Shown here: positions 52,113 through 61,127 of the stretch, one piece after another
How the letters are laid out: each line of letters starts with the position of its first letter
Position numbering within the stretch: position 1 is the stretch's first letter
NCBI RefSeq assembly: GCF_014042355.1
Contig: NZ_JACEZU010000016.1
Location: 1 to 64,000 of the forward strand
Source: Rugamonas apoptosis
GTDB lineage: Bacteria > Pseudomonadota > Gammaproteobacteria > Burkholderiales > Burkholderiaceae_D
Reading direction: 5' to 3'
Length of the DNA stretch: 64,000 nt
Notes under the pieces: model-generated
What the model saw: the letters and a program-made list of their open reading frames with translations, nothing else
Told to the model about the DNA's origin: nothing
Databases searched by the model: none
Position numbers and translations under genes: made by a program

Positions 52113-53050
52113 TGCAGACCATGAAACAAGCGACGGCCGGCGGCCCGTACAAGGTACCCAAGCAACATGACGGCCTGCGTTCGGCCGGCATGGCCGTGGC
52201 CATGCACGCGGTGCTGATCCTGTTCCTGTGGGTGGGCGTGAGCTGGCAAAGCAACGAGCCGGTGGCAGTGGAAGCGGAAGTGTGGGACATGAAGGTGCAG
52301 TCGGCCGCCCCGCCGCCACCGCCCGCGCCGGAAGCGGAACCGGAGCCGGAAGTGAAGCCGCCCCCGCCGCCCGCCCCCGTGGCGCCGCCAGACGAGGTGA
52401 AGCCCGAGCCCAAGGCGCCGGACATCGCACTGGAACGTCTGAAGGCCAAGCTCAAGGCCGAGAAGGAAAAGCAGGAGGAGCTGCGCAAGGAACGCATCAA
52501 GCAGGAAGATAAGAAGCGGGAAGAATTCAGGCTGGAGAAAATCAAGGCTGACAAGGAAAAGGCCGAGAAGAAAAAGCTGGAAGAGCAAAAGGCCAAGGAA
52601 GAACAGGAAAAGAAAGACAAGAAGGAACAGGCCGACAAGAAGCTGAAAGCGGACAAGGAAGCCAAGGCCAAGCTGGACAAGGCGGCCGAGAAGGCGCGCG
52701 CGGCGGAAATGAGCCGCATCACGGGCGCTGTGGGCGCGGGCACCAGCGGCACGGCGGCCAAGTCCACCGGTCCCCGTTCGGACGGCGGCTACGAGGCGGC
52801 CATCCGCGGCAAGATCAAGAGCAACCTGGTCTACAGCGGCACGGACGATACCTTGAAAGCGTCGTTCCATATCTCGCAACTGCCCACCGGTGAGATCATC
52901 TCGGTGCGCAAGACCAAGGGCAGCGGCAACGCGGCCTACGACACGGCGGTGGAAAACGCGATCTGGAAATCGTCGCCGCTGCCGAAGAAAAAAGATGGTA
53001 CGGTGGTGCGCGACTTCGACACCGATTTCAATATGAAGGATTTACACTGA
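52112..53050 (+). CDS. tolA: Tol-Pal system protein TolA
   Basis: A 312-residue protein. Cytoplasmic N-terminus, helix at about 28-46 (MAVAMHAVLILFLWVGVSW), a Pro/Glu-rich stretch (65-105), a long charged Lys/Glu/Ala coiled coil (about 105-210) that spans the periplasm, and a C-terminal TonB-like domain (about 225-312; YEAAIRGKIKSNLVYSG) that contacts TolB/Pal. The start TAATG overlaps the tolR stop; an ATG three codons later is an alternative. Confidence 0.95.
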   Translation: MQTMKQATAGGPYKVPKQHDGLRSAGMAVAMHAVLILFLWVGVSWQSNEPVAVEAEVWDMKVQSAAPPPPPAPEAEPEPEVKPPPPPAPVAPPDEVKPEPKAPDIALERLKAKLKAEKEKQEELRKERIKQEDKKREEFRLEKIKADKEKAEKKKLEEQKAKEEQEKKDKKEQADKKLKADKEAKAKLDKAAEKARAAEMSRITGAVGAGTSGTAAKSTGPRSDGGYEAAIRGKIKSNLVYSGTDDTLKASFHISQLPTGEIISVRKTKGSGNAAYDTAVENAIWKSSPLPKKKDGTVVRDFDTDFNMKDLH

Positions 53051-53052
53051 TT

Positions 53053-54318
53053 ATGAAAAAACTGACCCATTACGTCATCTACGCCGGCCTGGCCATCGCC
53101 GCCGGCAGCGCGCAAGCCCAGATGCGGATTGAAATTTCCGGCGTGGGCAGCAACCAGATCCCGGTGGCCGTGGCCGCCTTCGCGGACGAAAACGTGGCGC
53201 CCCAGCAGATGTCGGCCATCATCAAGGCCGACCTGGAGCGCAGCGGCGCCTTCAAGGTGATCGACGCCGGCACCATCAACGACGTCAACAACATCGACTA
53301 CGGCGCCTGGAAGGCACGCGGCGCCGATGCGCTGGTGGTGGGCACGGTACAGCAACTGGCCGACGGCCGCTACGACGTGCGCTACAAGCTGCTCGACACC
53401 ATCAAGTCCAACAAGATGTCGCAACTGGACCAGGCTACGCCGCCCCAGTTCGCGCGCCTGGCGGCCCACAAGATCGCCGACGACATCTTCCTGAAACTGA
53501 CCGGCGTGCGCGGCGCGTTCTCGACCCGCATCGCCTATGTGACCCAGGAAGGCCGCAGCTACCGGCTGGAAGTGGCCGACGCCGACGGCGAAGGCGTGCA
53601 ACTGGCGCTGCGTTCGAACGAACCCATCATCTCGCCGGCCTGGTCGCCGGATGGCACCAAGGTGGCCTATGTGTCGTTCGAGCAGCGCAAGCCGGTGGTC
53701 TACGTGCAGAACCTGATCACCCGCGCCCGCACCGTGGTGGCCAATGAAAAAGGCAGCAACTCGGCTCCCGCCTGGGCGCCGGACGGCAGCAAGCTGGCCG
53801 TGGCGCTATCGAAAGATGGCCACACCCAGGTCTACACTGTCAACGCCGACGGCAGCGGCCTGCGCCGCGTCTCCAACAGCGCCGGCATCGACACGGAACC
53901 GAAATGGTCGGCCGATGGCCAGAGCATCTACTTCACCAGCGACCGCAGCGGCGGCCCGCAGATCTACCGCATGAGTTCGTCGGGCGGCGACGCCCAGCGC
54001 ATCACTTTCGGCGGCAGCTACAACATCAGCCCGCGCATCTCGCCCGACGGCAAGACGCTGGCCTACATCTCTCGCCGTGACGGCAATTTCCAGCTGTACG
54101 TGCTGGACCTGGCCTCGGGCCAGGAGCAGCGCCTGTCCGACACCACCAGCGACGAAGCACCAAGCTTCGCGCCCAATGGTAAGTACATCATGTACGCCAC
54201 CGAATCGGGCCGGCGCAAGTCGCTGGCCGTGGTTTCGGTTGACGGCCGTGTCAAGCAACGCCTGACCACACAGGTGGGTAATATCAAGGAGCCCACCTGG
54301 GGTCCTTTCATGCAGTAA
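53053..54318 (+). CDS. tolB: Tol-Pal system protein TolB
   Basis: A 421-residue periplasmic protein. Signal peptide about 1-22 (cleavage after GSAQA), N-terminal alpha/beta domain to about 165, then a six-bladed propeller with repeated SPAWSPDGTKVAYVS-type blades (PAWAPDGSKLA, PRISPDGKTLAY). TolB docks with Pal. Two bases after tolA. Confidence 0.97.
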   Translation: MKKLTHYVIYAGLAIAAGSAQAQMRIEISGVGSNQIPVAVAAFADENVAPQQMSAIIKADLERSGAFKVIDAGTINDVNNIDYGAWKARGADALVVGTVQQLADGRYDVRYKLLDTIKSNKMSQLDQATPPQFARLAAHKIADDIFLKLTGVRGAFSTRIAYVTQEGRSYRLEVADADGEGVQLALRSNEPIISPAWSPDGTKVAYVSFEQRKPVVYVQNLITRARTVVANEKGSNSAPAWAPDGSKLAVALSKDGHTQVYTVNADGSGLRRVSNSAGIDTEPKWSADGQSIYFTSDRSGGPQIYRMSSSGGDAQRITFGGSYNISPRISPDGKTLAYISRRDGNFQLYVLDLASGQEQRLSDTTSDEAPSFAPNGKYIMYATESGRRKSLAVVSVDGRVKQRLTTQVGNIKEPTWGPFMQ

Positions 54319-54348
54319 AATCTTTCACTCACAACTAGGAGAGTCAAC

Positions 54349-54873
54349 ATGCGTAAACTCAGCAGCTTAGCCTTCGCCCTCACCACCGCAGCGATTCTGT
54401 CCGCTTGCAGCACGCCAGTCAAACTGGCCGAACCAGCACCAGTGGTCGAGAGCAAGCCCGCACCAGCACCGGTGGCCGACACCCGTACCGTCGCCCCAGT
54501 GGAAACCAAATCGATCGATCCACTGGACGATCCTAAGGGCGTGCTGGCTAACCGCAGCGTCTACTTCGACTTCGACAGCTACGTCGTGCGCGCCGATGGC
54601 AAGCCAGTGGTGGAAAACCACGCCGCTTACCTGGGCAAGAACAAGCAGCGCAACATCCTGATCCAAGGTAACACCGACGAACGCGGCGGCGCCGAGTACA
54701 ACCTGGCCCTGGGCCAGAAACGCGCCGAAGCCGTGCGTAAAGCCATGGGCGCCCTGGGCGTGCCAGAAGCGCAAATCGAAGCCGTTTCGCTGGGCAAGGA
54801 AAAGCCTAAGGCCGAAGGCCACGACGAAGCCGCATGGTCGCAAAACCGCCGTGCCGACATCGTCTACAAGTAA
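54349..54873 (+). CDS. pal: Peptidoglycan-associated lipoprotein Pal
   Basis: A 174-residue outer-membrane lipoprotein. The lipobox LSAC sets Cys near residue 20. A Pro/Ala-rich linker precedes the OmpA-like domain (about 65-174; VYFDFDSYVV, GNTDERGGAEYNLALGQKRA, which carry the peptidoglycan-binding Asp and Arg). Good ribosome-binding site (AGGAGAG) upstream. Confidence 0.97.
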   Translation: MRKLSSLAFALTTAAILSACSTPVKLAEPAPVVESKPAPAPVADTRTVAPVETKSIDPLDDPKGVLANRSVYFDFDSYVVRADGKPVVENHAAYLGKNKQRNILIQGNTDERGGAEYNLALGQKRAEAVRKAMGALGVPEAQIEAVSLGKEKPKAEGHDEAAWSQNRRADIVYK

Positions 54874-54980
54874 TCAAATTGATGCCTGACCCCAGCGGGT
54901 CGCAGGCATAATACGGGGCGGCGCGCAGAATACTGTGCCCGCCCCGTTTCCATTTGTCCGACCGAATTGAAAGCGCCCAC

Positions 54981-55736
54981 ATGATCAAACCAACCAAATC
55001 CAGCCTGGCCGCCGCGCTGCTGGCCGCGTTCGCCTTCCTGCCCCTGCACGCCGGCGCCGGCGTGTTCGACGACGACGAGGCGCGCAAAGCCATCCTGGAC
55101 CTGCGCGCCAAGGTCGATACACTGGCGCGCGACCTGAACGCACGCATCGACACCAAATCCGACAAGTCGAGCACGCTGGACCTGGTCAGCCAGAACGAGC
55201 TGACGGCGCAGGAGATCGCCAAGCTGCGCGGCCAGATCGAAGTGCTGGCCAACGAACTGGCCAACGCCCAGAAGCGCCAGAAGGACTTCTACGTCGACCT
55301 GGACGCGCGCCTGCGCAAGCTGGAACCGCACGAAGTGACCATCGACGGCAAGGCTTCGCAGGTGGATCCGAACGAACAGAAAACGTACGAAGCGGCCATG
55401 CAACTGTTCAAGTCGGGCGACTACAAGACGGCTGGCGCGGCGCTGAACGATTTCGTGCACCGCTACCCGGAATCGGGCTACGCGGCCAACGCCCAATACT
55501 GGCTGGGCAACGCCTACTACGCCCTGCGCGACTGCAAGAACGCCATCGCCGCGCAGCAGGTGGTGCTGAAGACCTATCCGGACAGCCCCAAGGCGGCCGA
55601 CGCCATGCTCAACATCGCCAGCTGCCAGACCGAGCTCAAGGACAAGGCCGCCAAGAAGACGTTGCAGGATTTGATCAAGGAATACCCCGACTCCAACGCG
55701 GCCGCCACGGCCAAGGAACGCTTGAAGGGCAAGTGA
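54981..55736 (+). CDS. cpoB: Cell division coordinator CpoB (YbgF)
   Basis: A 251-residue periplasmic protein. Signal peptide about 1-24 (cleavage around AGAG), N-terminal trimerising coiled coil (about 30-105), then TPR repeats (about 125-251; YEAAMQLFKSGDYKTAGAAL, GYAANAQYWLGNAYYAL). It links Tol-Pal with peptidoglycan synthesis during constriction. The ATG at 54981 begins the signal peptide; an upstream in-frame ATG nine codons earlier is less likely. Last gene of the Tol-Pal operon. Confidence 0.94.
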   Translation: MIKPTKSSLAAALLAAFAFLPLHAGAGVFDDDEARKAILDLRAKVDTLARDLNARIDTKSDKSSTLDLVSQNELTAQEIAKLRGQIEVLANELANAQKRQKDFYVDLDARLRKLEPHEVTIDGKASQVDPNEQKTYEAAMQLFKSGDYKTAGAALNDFVHRYPESGYAANAQYWLGNAYYALRDCKNAIAAQQVVLKTYPDSPKAADAMLNIASCQTELKDKAAKKTLQDLIKEYPDSNAAATAKERLKGK

Positions 55737-55807
55737 TGGTGAGGCGGGGGATGGACCGCCCCCTGCCCTGGCATGGCGGTATATCAATATAAAAGTCCAT
55801 CAGGCAT

Positions 55808-55836
55808 TTGACAGGAGCGCTGCGGTTCCCTATAAT
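55808..55836 (+). promoter_or_regulatory. Consensus sigma-70 promoter of the tRNA-Lys pair
   Basis: A perfect TTGACA and a perfect TATAAT are separated by 17 bases, ending 14 bases before the first tRNA. Confidence 0.92.
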
Positions 55837-55850
55837 CTTGCTTCTTTCGG

Positions 55851-55926
55851 GGGTCGTTAGCTCAGCTGGTAGAGCAGCGGACTTTTAATCCGTTGGTCGC
55901 AGGTTCGAATCCCGCACGGCCTACCA
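55851..55926 (+). tRNA. tRNA-Lys(TTT), copy 1
   Basis: A 76-nt cloverleaf: acceptor GGGTCGT with ACGGCCT, D arm GCTC/GAGC, anticodon loop CTTTTAA, T loop GTTCGAATC, encoded CCA. Confidence 0.98.
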
Positions 55927-55954
55927 CTCGAAAGAAACCAAGGTTTATACCTTT

Positions 55955-56030
55955 GGGTCGTTAGCTCAGCTGGTAGAGCAGCGGACTTTTAATCCGTTGG
56001 TCGCAGGTTCGAATCCCGCACGGCCTACCA
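55955..56030 (+). tRNA. tRNA-Lys(TTT), copy 2
   Basis: Identical in all 76 bases to copy 1, 28 bases downstream, with no promoter of its own; read from the shared consensus promoter. Confidence 0.98.
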
Positions 56031-56052
56031 AGAATTCAGCAGTACAAAAAAA

Positions 56053-56083
56053 GGTTATGCGTTTCGGCGCATAGCCTTTTTTT
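56053..56083 (+). terminator. Intrinsic terminator of the tRNA-Lys operon
   Basis: A 9-bp stem GGTTATGCG / CGCATAGCC (one G-T pair) with a TTTCGG loop, followed by seven T residues; an A tract on the other side could also serve the minus strand. Confidence 0.88.
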
Positions 56084-56122
56084 ACTTCCCCCTCCACCGC
56101 ACGCACCCACGAAAGTAACACC

Positions 56123-56386
56123 ATGAGAAAGACCGATCTGGCGAAATTCGATGCCAAAAAACTGATGGGCAAAATGGCCGTTCCAGGTGGCGCCGAGTTC
56201 GGCAAGGTAGCCGAGGTGGTCGATCGCCGCGAGCAGCGCCGTCGCGACCAGGCGCTGGGCCTGGTACCGTTCGCCGTCAAACTCAATAGCGACCTGGTCG
56301 CTCAGATCAAAGCGCTGGCGGCCGAACAAGGCGCCGATCTGAACGAGGTCGTCGCCGCGCTGTTGCAAAAAGGGTTGGCGAGCTGA
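56123..56386 (+). CDS. Conserved hypothetical protein with ribbon-helix-helix-like C-terminus
   Basis: An 87-residue basic protein. The C-terminal part (VPFAVKLNSDLVAQIKALAA followed by LNEVVAALLQKGL) has the strand-helix-helix pattern of RHH DNA-binding domains. The N-terminal half is Lys/Arg-rich without recognised motifs. No toxin gene follows on its strand; a BrnA-like remnant lies convergent immediately downstream. Confidence 0.6.
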   Translation: MRKTDLAKFDAKKLMGKMAVPGGAEFGKVAEVVDRREQRRRDQALGLVPFAVKLNSDLVAQIKALAAEQGADLNEVVAALLQKGLAS

Positions 56387-56389
56387 GGG

Positions 56390-56552
56390 AGTTGCGAATA
56401 GCGTTCTGCCAGATGGCATCATCAAGCTGCGGCAGGTCGCTAGTGTCGATCGTACTGTCTGGTGCGGCGGCCAGCGCCTGTAACTCGGCCTGTTGCTGCT
56501 TCGTCAGCGGCGGCAGGTGTGCCCGCCCCGCTTCAACCTCAGATGAACCGTG
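56390..56552 (-). pseudogene. Remnant of a BrnA-like antitoxin
   Basis: On the minus strand an open frame contains HLPPLTKQQQAELQALAAAP, then DSTIDTSDLPQLDDAIWQNA. This resembles the N-terminal half of BrnA-type antitoxins (LPPLTxEQxAELxALAALPDxxIDTSDIP). There is no start codon with a ribosome-binding site at the proper place and the following helix-turn part is missing; beyond 56390 the frame runs into the antisense of the upstream gene. It is best read as a decayed toxin-antitoxin locus. Confidence 0.4.
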
Positions 56553-56718
56553 ACAATTAGTGTATTTCTCCCTGCGCCGCCCATCTATGATGAAAAAATA
56601 ATCGCCGCGGCCTGACACCATGGAGCAGCGCGCCACGGCATTGGCCCGCCACCTATCTACAGCCAACCGGCTGCCGATGCCAAGCACCCGGGCGTGCAAA
56701 CTGATTGCCGGAGGAATC

Positions 56719-57105
56719 ATGACCACACGAGGATTCGTCGTCTCCCATGCACGCGATGCCCGCTTCGAACGGGGGCTACGCGCTTTCTTCGAATATCGCG
56801 ATCTTGGCATCGCGCGTGCAACCGAGGGGCGCGTCGTCGCCCACGTCATCCGCGCGACCGATGGCGATTTTCTAAGCCACCCGCACTTCCACAAGACCAC
56901 CTTCCAGATGATCTACGTGCTCAAAGGCTGGATTGAATTCGATTATGAAGGACAAGGCAAGGTACGCCTGGAGGCCGGTTCCTGCGCGCATCAGCCGCCG
57001 GAAATCCGCCACCAGGAACTGGGCCACAGTGCCGACCTGGAACTGCTGGAAATCGTCTTTCCTGCGGACTTCGAAACTGTTGAAGTACCATCGGTCAACG
57101 GTTAA
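56719..57105 (+). CDS. Small cupin-domain protein
   Basis: A 128-residue single-domain cupin. HPHFHKTTFQMIYVLKGWIEF carries the metal-binding histidines of the first cupin motif, and EAGSCAHQPPEIRHQEL the second. Strong GGAGG before the ATG at 56719 decides the start; the longer frame from 56620 is unlikely. A metal-dependent enzyme or sensor of unknown substrate. Confidence 0.85.
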   Translation: MTTRGFVVSHARDARFERGLRAFFEYRDLGIARATEGRVVAHVIRATDGDFLSHPHFHKTTFQMIYVLKGWIEFDYEGQGKVRLEAGSCAHQPPEIRHQELGHSADLELLEIVFPADFETVEVPSVNG

Positions 57106-57251
57106 TCTTCGCGCGGTCCCGCAGCCAGCGCAGGATACCGGGCATACTGAGCCACGGCGCCGATCCTGCGATGCTGGACGTGATGTTTCCCAGCCACGCC
57201 ATACATGACATAACGCGAACCACTGTAACCGTCGACCGACTGATACAGCAT
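57102..57251 (-). CDS. Possible small protein of 49 residues
   Basis: An ORF beginning MLYQSVDGYSGSRYVMYGVA, with GAGGGG about nine bases before its ATG. Its stop overlaps that of the convergent cupin gene. The residue composition is protein-like but no family is recognised. It may equally be a spurious frame. Confidence 0.3.
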   Translation of the reverse strand: MLYQSVDGYSGSRYVMYGVAGKHHVQHRRIGAVAQYARYPALAAGPRED

Positions 57252-57336
57252 GGATCGCGCCCCCTCGCCTTGTGCCTTGTTGATGCCGCAGTGCACTCCT
57301 AGACTGGTGTCATTTCCACGTTACGAGATGCACACC

Positions 57337-57921
57337 ATGACCGACCTGCTCCCCTTGATCAGCTATTGCCTTGTGATGTCGGCCACGCCTGGACCGAACA
57401 ACGTCATGCTCGCCATTACCGGCGCCAATTTCGGGGCGCGCGGCGCGGCGCCTGCCATCCTGGGCATCCAGGCTGGCATGTTCGTGCAGACCATGCTCAT
57501 GTGCGTAGGGCTGGGAAGCGTGTTTGTGGCCTACCCATGGGCGCAGCAAGGGCTGCGCATCGCGGGCTCGGCGTATCTGGCCTATCTGGCCTGGAAGCTC
57601 AGCGGCGCATCGGTGGCGGGGACTCAAGCGCCCAAAGCGGTGTCCTTCGCCCAAGCCACGGTATTTCAATCGCTGAATCCCAAGAGCTGGTTGAAGGCCA
57701 TTACGGTGGCATCGGTATTCATGCCTGCGGGCCAAAACACGGTCGTCAGCGCGCTGCAGGTGGCGGTGATCGGTGCCCTGGTGGGAGCCCCCTGCAACAT
57801 CACATGGGCGTTGTTTGGCGTCTCGATCCGTCGCCTGCTGCTGGATCCAAAGACGCGGCGCATATTCAATTTGACCATGGGCGCCACCCTGCTCATCCTG
57901 GCCGTGACGTTTTTACGCTAG
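57337..57921 (+). CDS. LysE/RhtB-family amino acid exporter
   Basis: A 194-residue inner-membrane protein with about six helices. MSATPGPNNVMLAITGANFG contains the family's PGPN motif near the N-terminus, and QSLNPKSWLKAI the conserved NPK segment. Two in-frame ATGs (57328, 57337) are close; the second was chosen for length. A MocR-type regulator follows by nine bases and probably controls it. Likely exports an amino acid or derivative. Confidence 0.87.
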   Translation: MTDLLPLISYCLVMSATPGPNNVMLAITGANFGARGAAPAILGIQAGMFVQTMLMCVGLGSVFVAYPWAQQGLRIAGSAYLAYLAWKLSGASVAGTQAPKAVSFAQATVFQSLNPKSWLKAITVASVFMPAGQNTVVSALQVAVIGALVGAPCNITWALFGVSIRRLLLDPKTRRIFNLTMGATLLILAVTFLR

Positions 57922-57930
57922 ACTTTCACC

Positions 57931-59418
57931 ATGTTCGCCATAGACCGCTCCTCCCCCATTGCCCTGTCCAAGCAGATCGAAACCACGCTGCGGCACATGG
58001 TCGAGAACCGTGCCCTGCCCGGCGGTACCAAATTACCGTCGATACGCCAGCTCGCGACCCAGTTGGCGGTCAGTACCAATACCGTCGTGCTGGCCTATGA
58101 CCGGCTGGTCGCGGCCGGCATCATCGACACCAATGGCACTGCAGGATTTTTCGTTTGCACCAGGAACGACACTAGCCGTTCGATTCCCGACGAGGCCACG
58201 CTGGAGGCTGGCGAGGAACAGGAACCCGTCTGGTTGGCTCAACAGGTCAACGATCAGCGCGCCGGCATACTATTGGCCAGCTGTGGCGCATTGCCGCCGA
58301 CCTGGATGCAAGACGCGGTACCTGCCACCGCCGTGCAGAAAGCCCTGGCCCGTAGCGCCGCCGGCATGGCGTCGCGCTGTCCGCCCCAGGGGCTGCCGGA
58401 ACTACGCGAGCACATCGCGCTGCTGTTGCGCGGCATCGGCATCGCCGCCGACGCCAGCCACATCCTCACCACCTTTGGCGGCACCCATGCGATCGACTTG
58501 ATTTGCCGTTGTTTCCTGCAACCCGGCGACACCGTGCTGGTGGAAGACCCCGGCTATTTCCTGATGTTTGGCCGCATGCGCCAGGATGGCATACGCCTGG
58601 TGCCCATCAAGCGCCGCCCCGATGGCCTCGACCTCGACGCATTGGAGGCCGCCTGCCGCGAGCACCGTCCGCGCCTGCTGTTCATGCAGACGGCCTTGCA
58701 CAATCCCACGGGCTGGAGCAGCAGCGCCGCCAATTTGCACAAGGTCTTGCTATTGGCGCAGCAACACGGTTTCCTGATCGCTGAAGACGACGTGCATGGC
58801 CATTTCCAGCATGCCCACAGCACACGCCTGGCATCTTTGGCCGGCCTCGATGGCGTGATTTACTATTCCAGCTTTTGCAAGGCGCTCAGCCCCGCCTTGC
58901 GCATGGGCTATCTCGCCGCCGCCCCCGCCCTGCTCAAAGTGCTGATGCGGACCAAGATCCATTCCATCATGACGACGCCCGCGTTGAATGAATATGTGCT
59001 GCTGGAAGTGCTCAGGGCAGGTAACTTGCGCAAGCATCTGGACCGGCTGCAACGCAAGATCATGGCGGCGCGCAACGCCAGCACGCGCCAACTGACCGAG
59101 GCGGGCGTGCTGTTCGAGCATCCTGGCGACGCCGGTATTTTCTTGTGGGGCACGATGCCGGCAGGGGTGGACGTGGACTTGTTGGTGCAAGACGCTTACC
59201 GCAACAAGATCCTGCTCACGCGTGGCGCCGCCTTCTCGGCCAATAGCACGCCTGACCAACACATCCGTTTCAACGTGGCATTCAGTCAGCACCCACGCCT
59301 GAGCGACTACCTGCAAGAACGCTTGCAAGCCGTGGCCGGCGCACGTTCAAGTCTGGCGCGCCTCAGCGATATGGTACGTTCGGATAGCACTGTTGTATTA
59401 CCCTCACGTAAAAGTTAA
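57931..59418 (+). CDS. MocR-family regulator (GntR helix-turn-helix plus aminotransferase domain)
   Basis: A 495-residue PLP-dependent transcription factor. The winged-helix domain (1-75) has GGTKLPSIRQLATQLAVSTN. The class I aminotransferase-like domain (about 110-470) has the probable PLP lysine K317 in SSFCKALSPALRMGY and the NPTGW segment. MocR proteins sense PLP-bound amino acids and commonly regulate an adjacent gene, here the LysE exporter. Both genes run in the same direction, with nine bases between them. Confidence 0.9.
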   Translation: MFAIDRSSPIALSKQIETTLRHMVENRALPGGTKLPSIRQLATQLAVSTNTVVLAYDRLVAAGIIDTNGTAGFFVCTRNDTSRSIPDEATLEAGEEQEPVWLAQQVNDQRAGILLASCGALPPTWMQDAVPATAVQKALARSAAGMASRCPPQGLPELREHIALLLRGIGIAADASHILTTFGGTHAIDLICRCFLQPGDTVLVEDPGYFLMFGRMRQDGIRLVPIKRRPDGLDLDALEAACREHRPRLLFMQTALHNPTGWSSSAANLHKVLLLAQQHGFLIAEDDVHGHFQHAHSTRLASLAGLDGVIYYSSFCKALSPALRMGYLAAAPALLKVLMRTKIHSIMTTPALNEYVLLEVLRAGNLRKHLDRLQRKIMAARNASTRQLTEAGVLFEHPGDAGIFLWGTMPAGVDVDLLVQDAYRNKILLTRGAAFSANSTPDQHIRFNVAFSQHPRLSDYLQERLQAVAGARSSLARLSDMVRSDSTVVLPSRKS

Positions 59419-59536
59419 TTCTCAGTGGCAAATCGCGAGTAGCGTATAAGCTTGTATTACCATTTGGGCAGGCACGCGACTCGCGTTCGAAAACTGAATA
59501 TGTCGGGGTGGCTGCACGCCCCAGTGGGGTGAGTAA

Positions 59537-61111
59537 ATGAACAACGCCAACCAATGCACGACGCTGCTTTTCCTTTGCGTGCTCAGCGCCTGTGGCGGAG
59601 GCGGAGGCGGGAGCACGGGCAGCGCGGGTGGCAACGCCAGCGTTACGAACCCGTCCAGTCCAAACGCCCCCGTGAAGGCCACCGTCTCCGGCACCGTGGT
59701 CGACCAGCAAAAGCTACCCGTGGCCGGCGTCACCATCACGGTCTACTCCAACAATAACAATACCGCCGTCACCACCACCACCGACGCCAACGGCGCCTAT
59801 TCCGTCGCCGACCTGTACACGGGAACTTTCACGTCCGGCCAATCGTCCGACTACGCGATCTACGCGAACAAGCCTGGATACGGCTTCTCTCCCACTGTGG
59901 CCGATCCGGCTGGCGCCGTGCGCCGCGAAGACTTCAACGGCTACTACCGCACCGTCATCCGCTTCCTGCCCATGCCGGCGCGCAACGTCGCGGGTGCCAA
60001 CTTCACCGCCTCACGGGCCGGCGACAAACTGGCCAGCCTGCCGCGCACCGGCCAAACCGTCAGCTACGCCAGCGGCGACGACGCCGCCGCGCAACGCGGC
60101 GTCAGCTGGCCCACCAAACGCTATACGGACAACGCCGATGGCACCATCACCGATCAGTTGACGGGCCTGGTCTGGCTGAAGGACGCGGGCTGTGTCGGCG
60201 CCTCGAACTGGGCCACCGCGCTCACGGCCGCCAATCAGCTGGCCAGCGGCGCCTGCGGCCTGACGGACGGCTCCAAGGCCGGCCAATGGCGCATGCCCAA
60301 CGCGAATGAACTGGAAAGCCTGGTCGATGCGGGGCGCGCCAATCCGGCCGTCTCCACCGGTAGCGGCTTCGCGGGTGTGCGCCTGACCAGCGCCTATTGG
60401 TCGTCGACCACTTACATGGCCCTGACCTCCAACGCGATGGCGATCCGCTTCACCGATGGCCGCTGGGTCAACGGCGCCGTCGATGCGGACGGCGGTTTCA
60501 ACAACAACAAGGCCAGTTCCCTCAACGCCGTATGGCCGGTCAGATCGGGCGGCGCGGGGGCGATACAACTGCTGGCCACCGGCGCCTATTTCGGTCCCGG
60601 CGGCGGCGGGGGGCAAACCTTCGGCACGGCGGACGACGCCAGCCTGCAACTGGGCGTGCAATTCCCGTCGCCGCGCTTCATCGACAACGGCGACGGCACC
60701 GTGGCCGACACCGTGACCGGCCTGACCTGGCTGCGAAAAGCCGATTGCATCAATCAGTCCTGGTCGGCCGCACTGAGCACCATCCAGGGGCTGGCGAGCG
60801 GCCAATGCGGCTTGAGCGACGGCTCCAAGGCGGGCCAGTGGCGCATGCCAAACCGGGCCGAGATGCTCAGCCTGTCGGACCGCGCGCCGACCTTCCCTCA
60901 AGCCGATTATTTCAACGGCATCCCCGGCAGCGATGGCGTGACCGTGAAGAACCCCGTCATGTTCAGCAATTTCAAGGCGTTCTTCTTCTACTGGACCTCC
61001 ACCACGGACGCCGCCGATCCCACCCAGGCGTGGTCGATTTTCAGTTGCGATTTCGGCGTGTACAACCAGCCGAAAACCAGCACGCAGCTCTATGCGCTGG
61101 CGGTGCGATAA
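59537..61111 (+). CDS. Lipoprotein with two DUF1566 domains
   Basis: A 524-residue secreted lipoprotein. The lipobox LSAC places Cys at about residue 19, followed by a Gly-rich spacer. A carboxypeptidase-regulatory-like beta-sandwich is at about 48-150. Two similar DUF1566 (Lcl-type) modules follow (about 185-335 and 375-523), each with RFxDNGDGTVxDxxTGLxWL-type and GSKAGQWRMPNxxE motifs. DUF1566 proteins are surface-exposed and of unknown role, often adhesin-like. A complete single gene. Confidence 0.85.
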   Translation: MNNANQCTTLLFLCVLSACGGGGGGSTGSAGGNASVTNPSSPNAPVKATVSGTVVDQQKLPVAGVTITVYSNNNNTAVTTTTDANGAYSVADLYTGTFTSGQSSDYAIYANKPGYGFSPTVADPAGAVRREDFNGYYRTVIRFLPMPARNVAGANFTASRAGDKLASLPRTGQTVSYASGDDAAAQRGVSWPTKRYTDNADGTITDQLTGLVWLKDAGCVGASNWATALTAANQLASGACGLTDGSKAGQWRMPNANELESLVDAGRANPAVSTGSGFAGVRLTSAYWSSTTYMALTSNAMAIRFTDGRWVNGAVDADGGFNNNKASSLNAVWPVRSGGAGAIQLLATGAYFGPGGGGGQTFGTADDASLQLGVQFPSPRFIDNGDGTVADTVTGLTWLRKADCINQSWSAALSTIQGLASGQCGLSDGSKAGQWRMPNRAEMLSLSDRAPTFPQADYFNGIPGSDGVTVKNPVMFSNFKAFFFYWTSTTDAADPTQAWSIFSCDFGVYNQPKTSTQLYALAVR

Positions 61112-61127
61112 AAAATCCCGGCACGTG

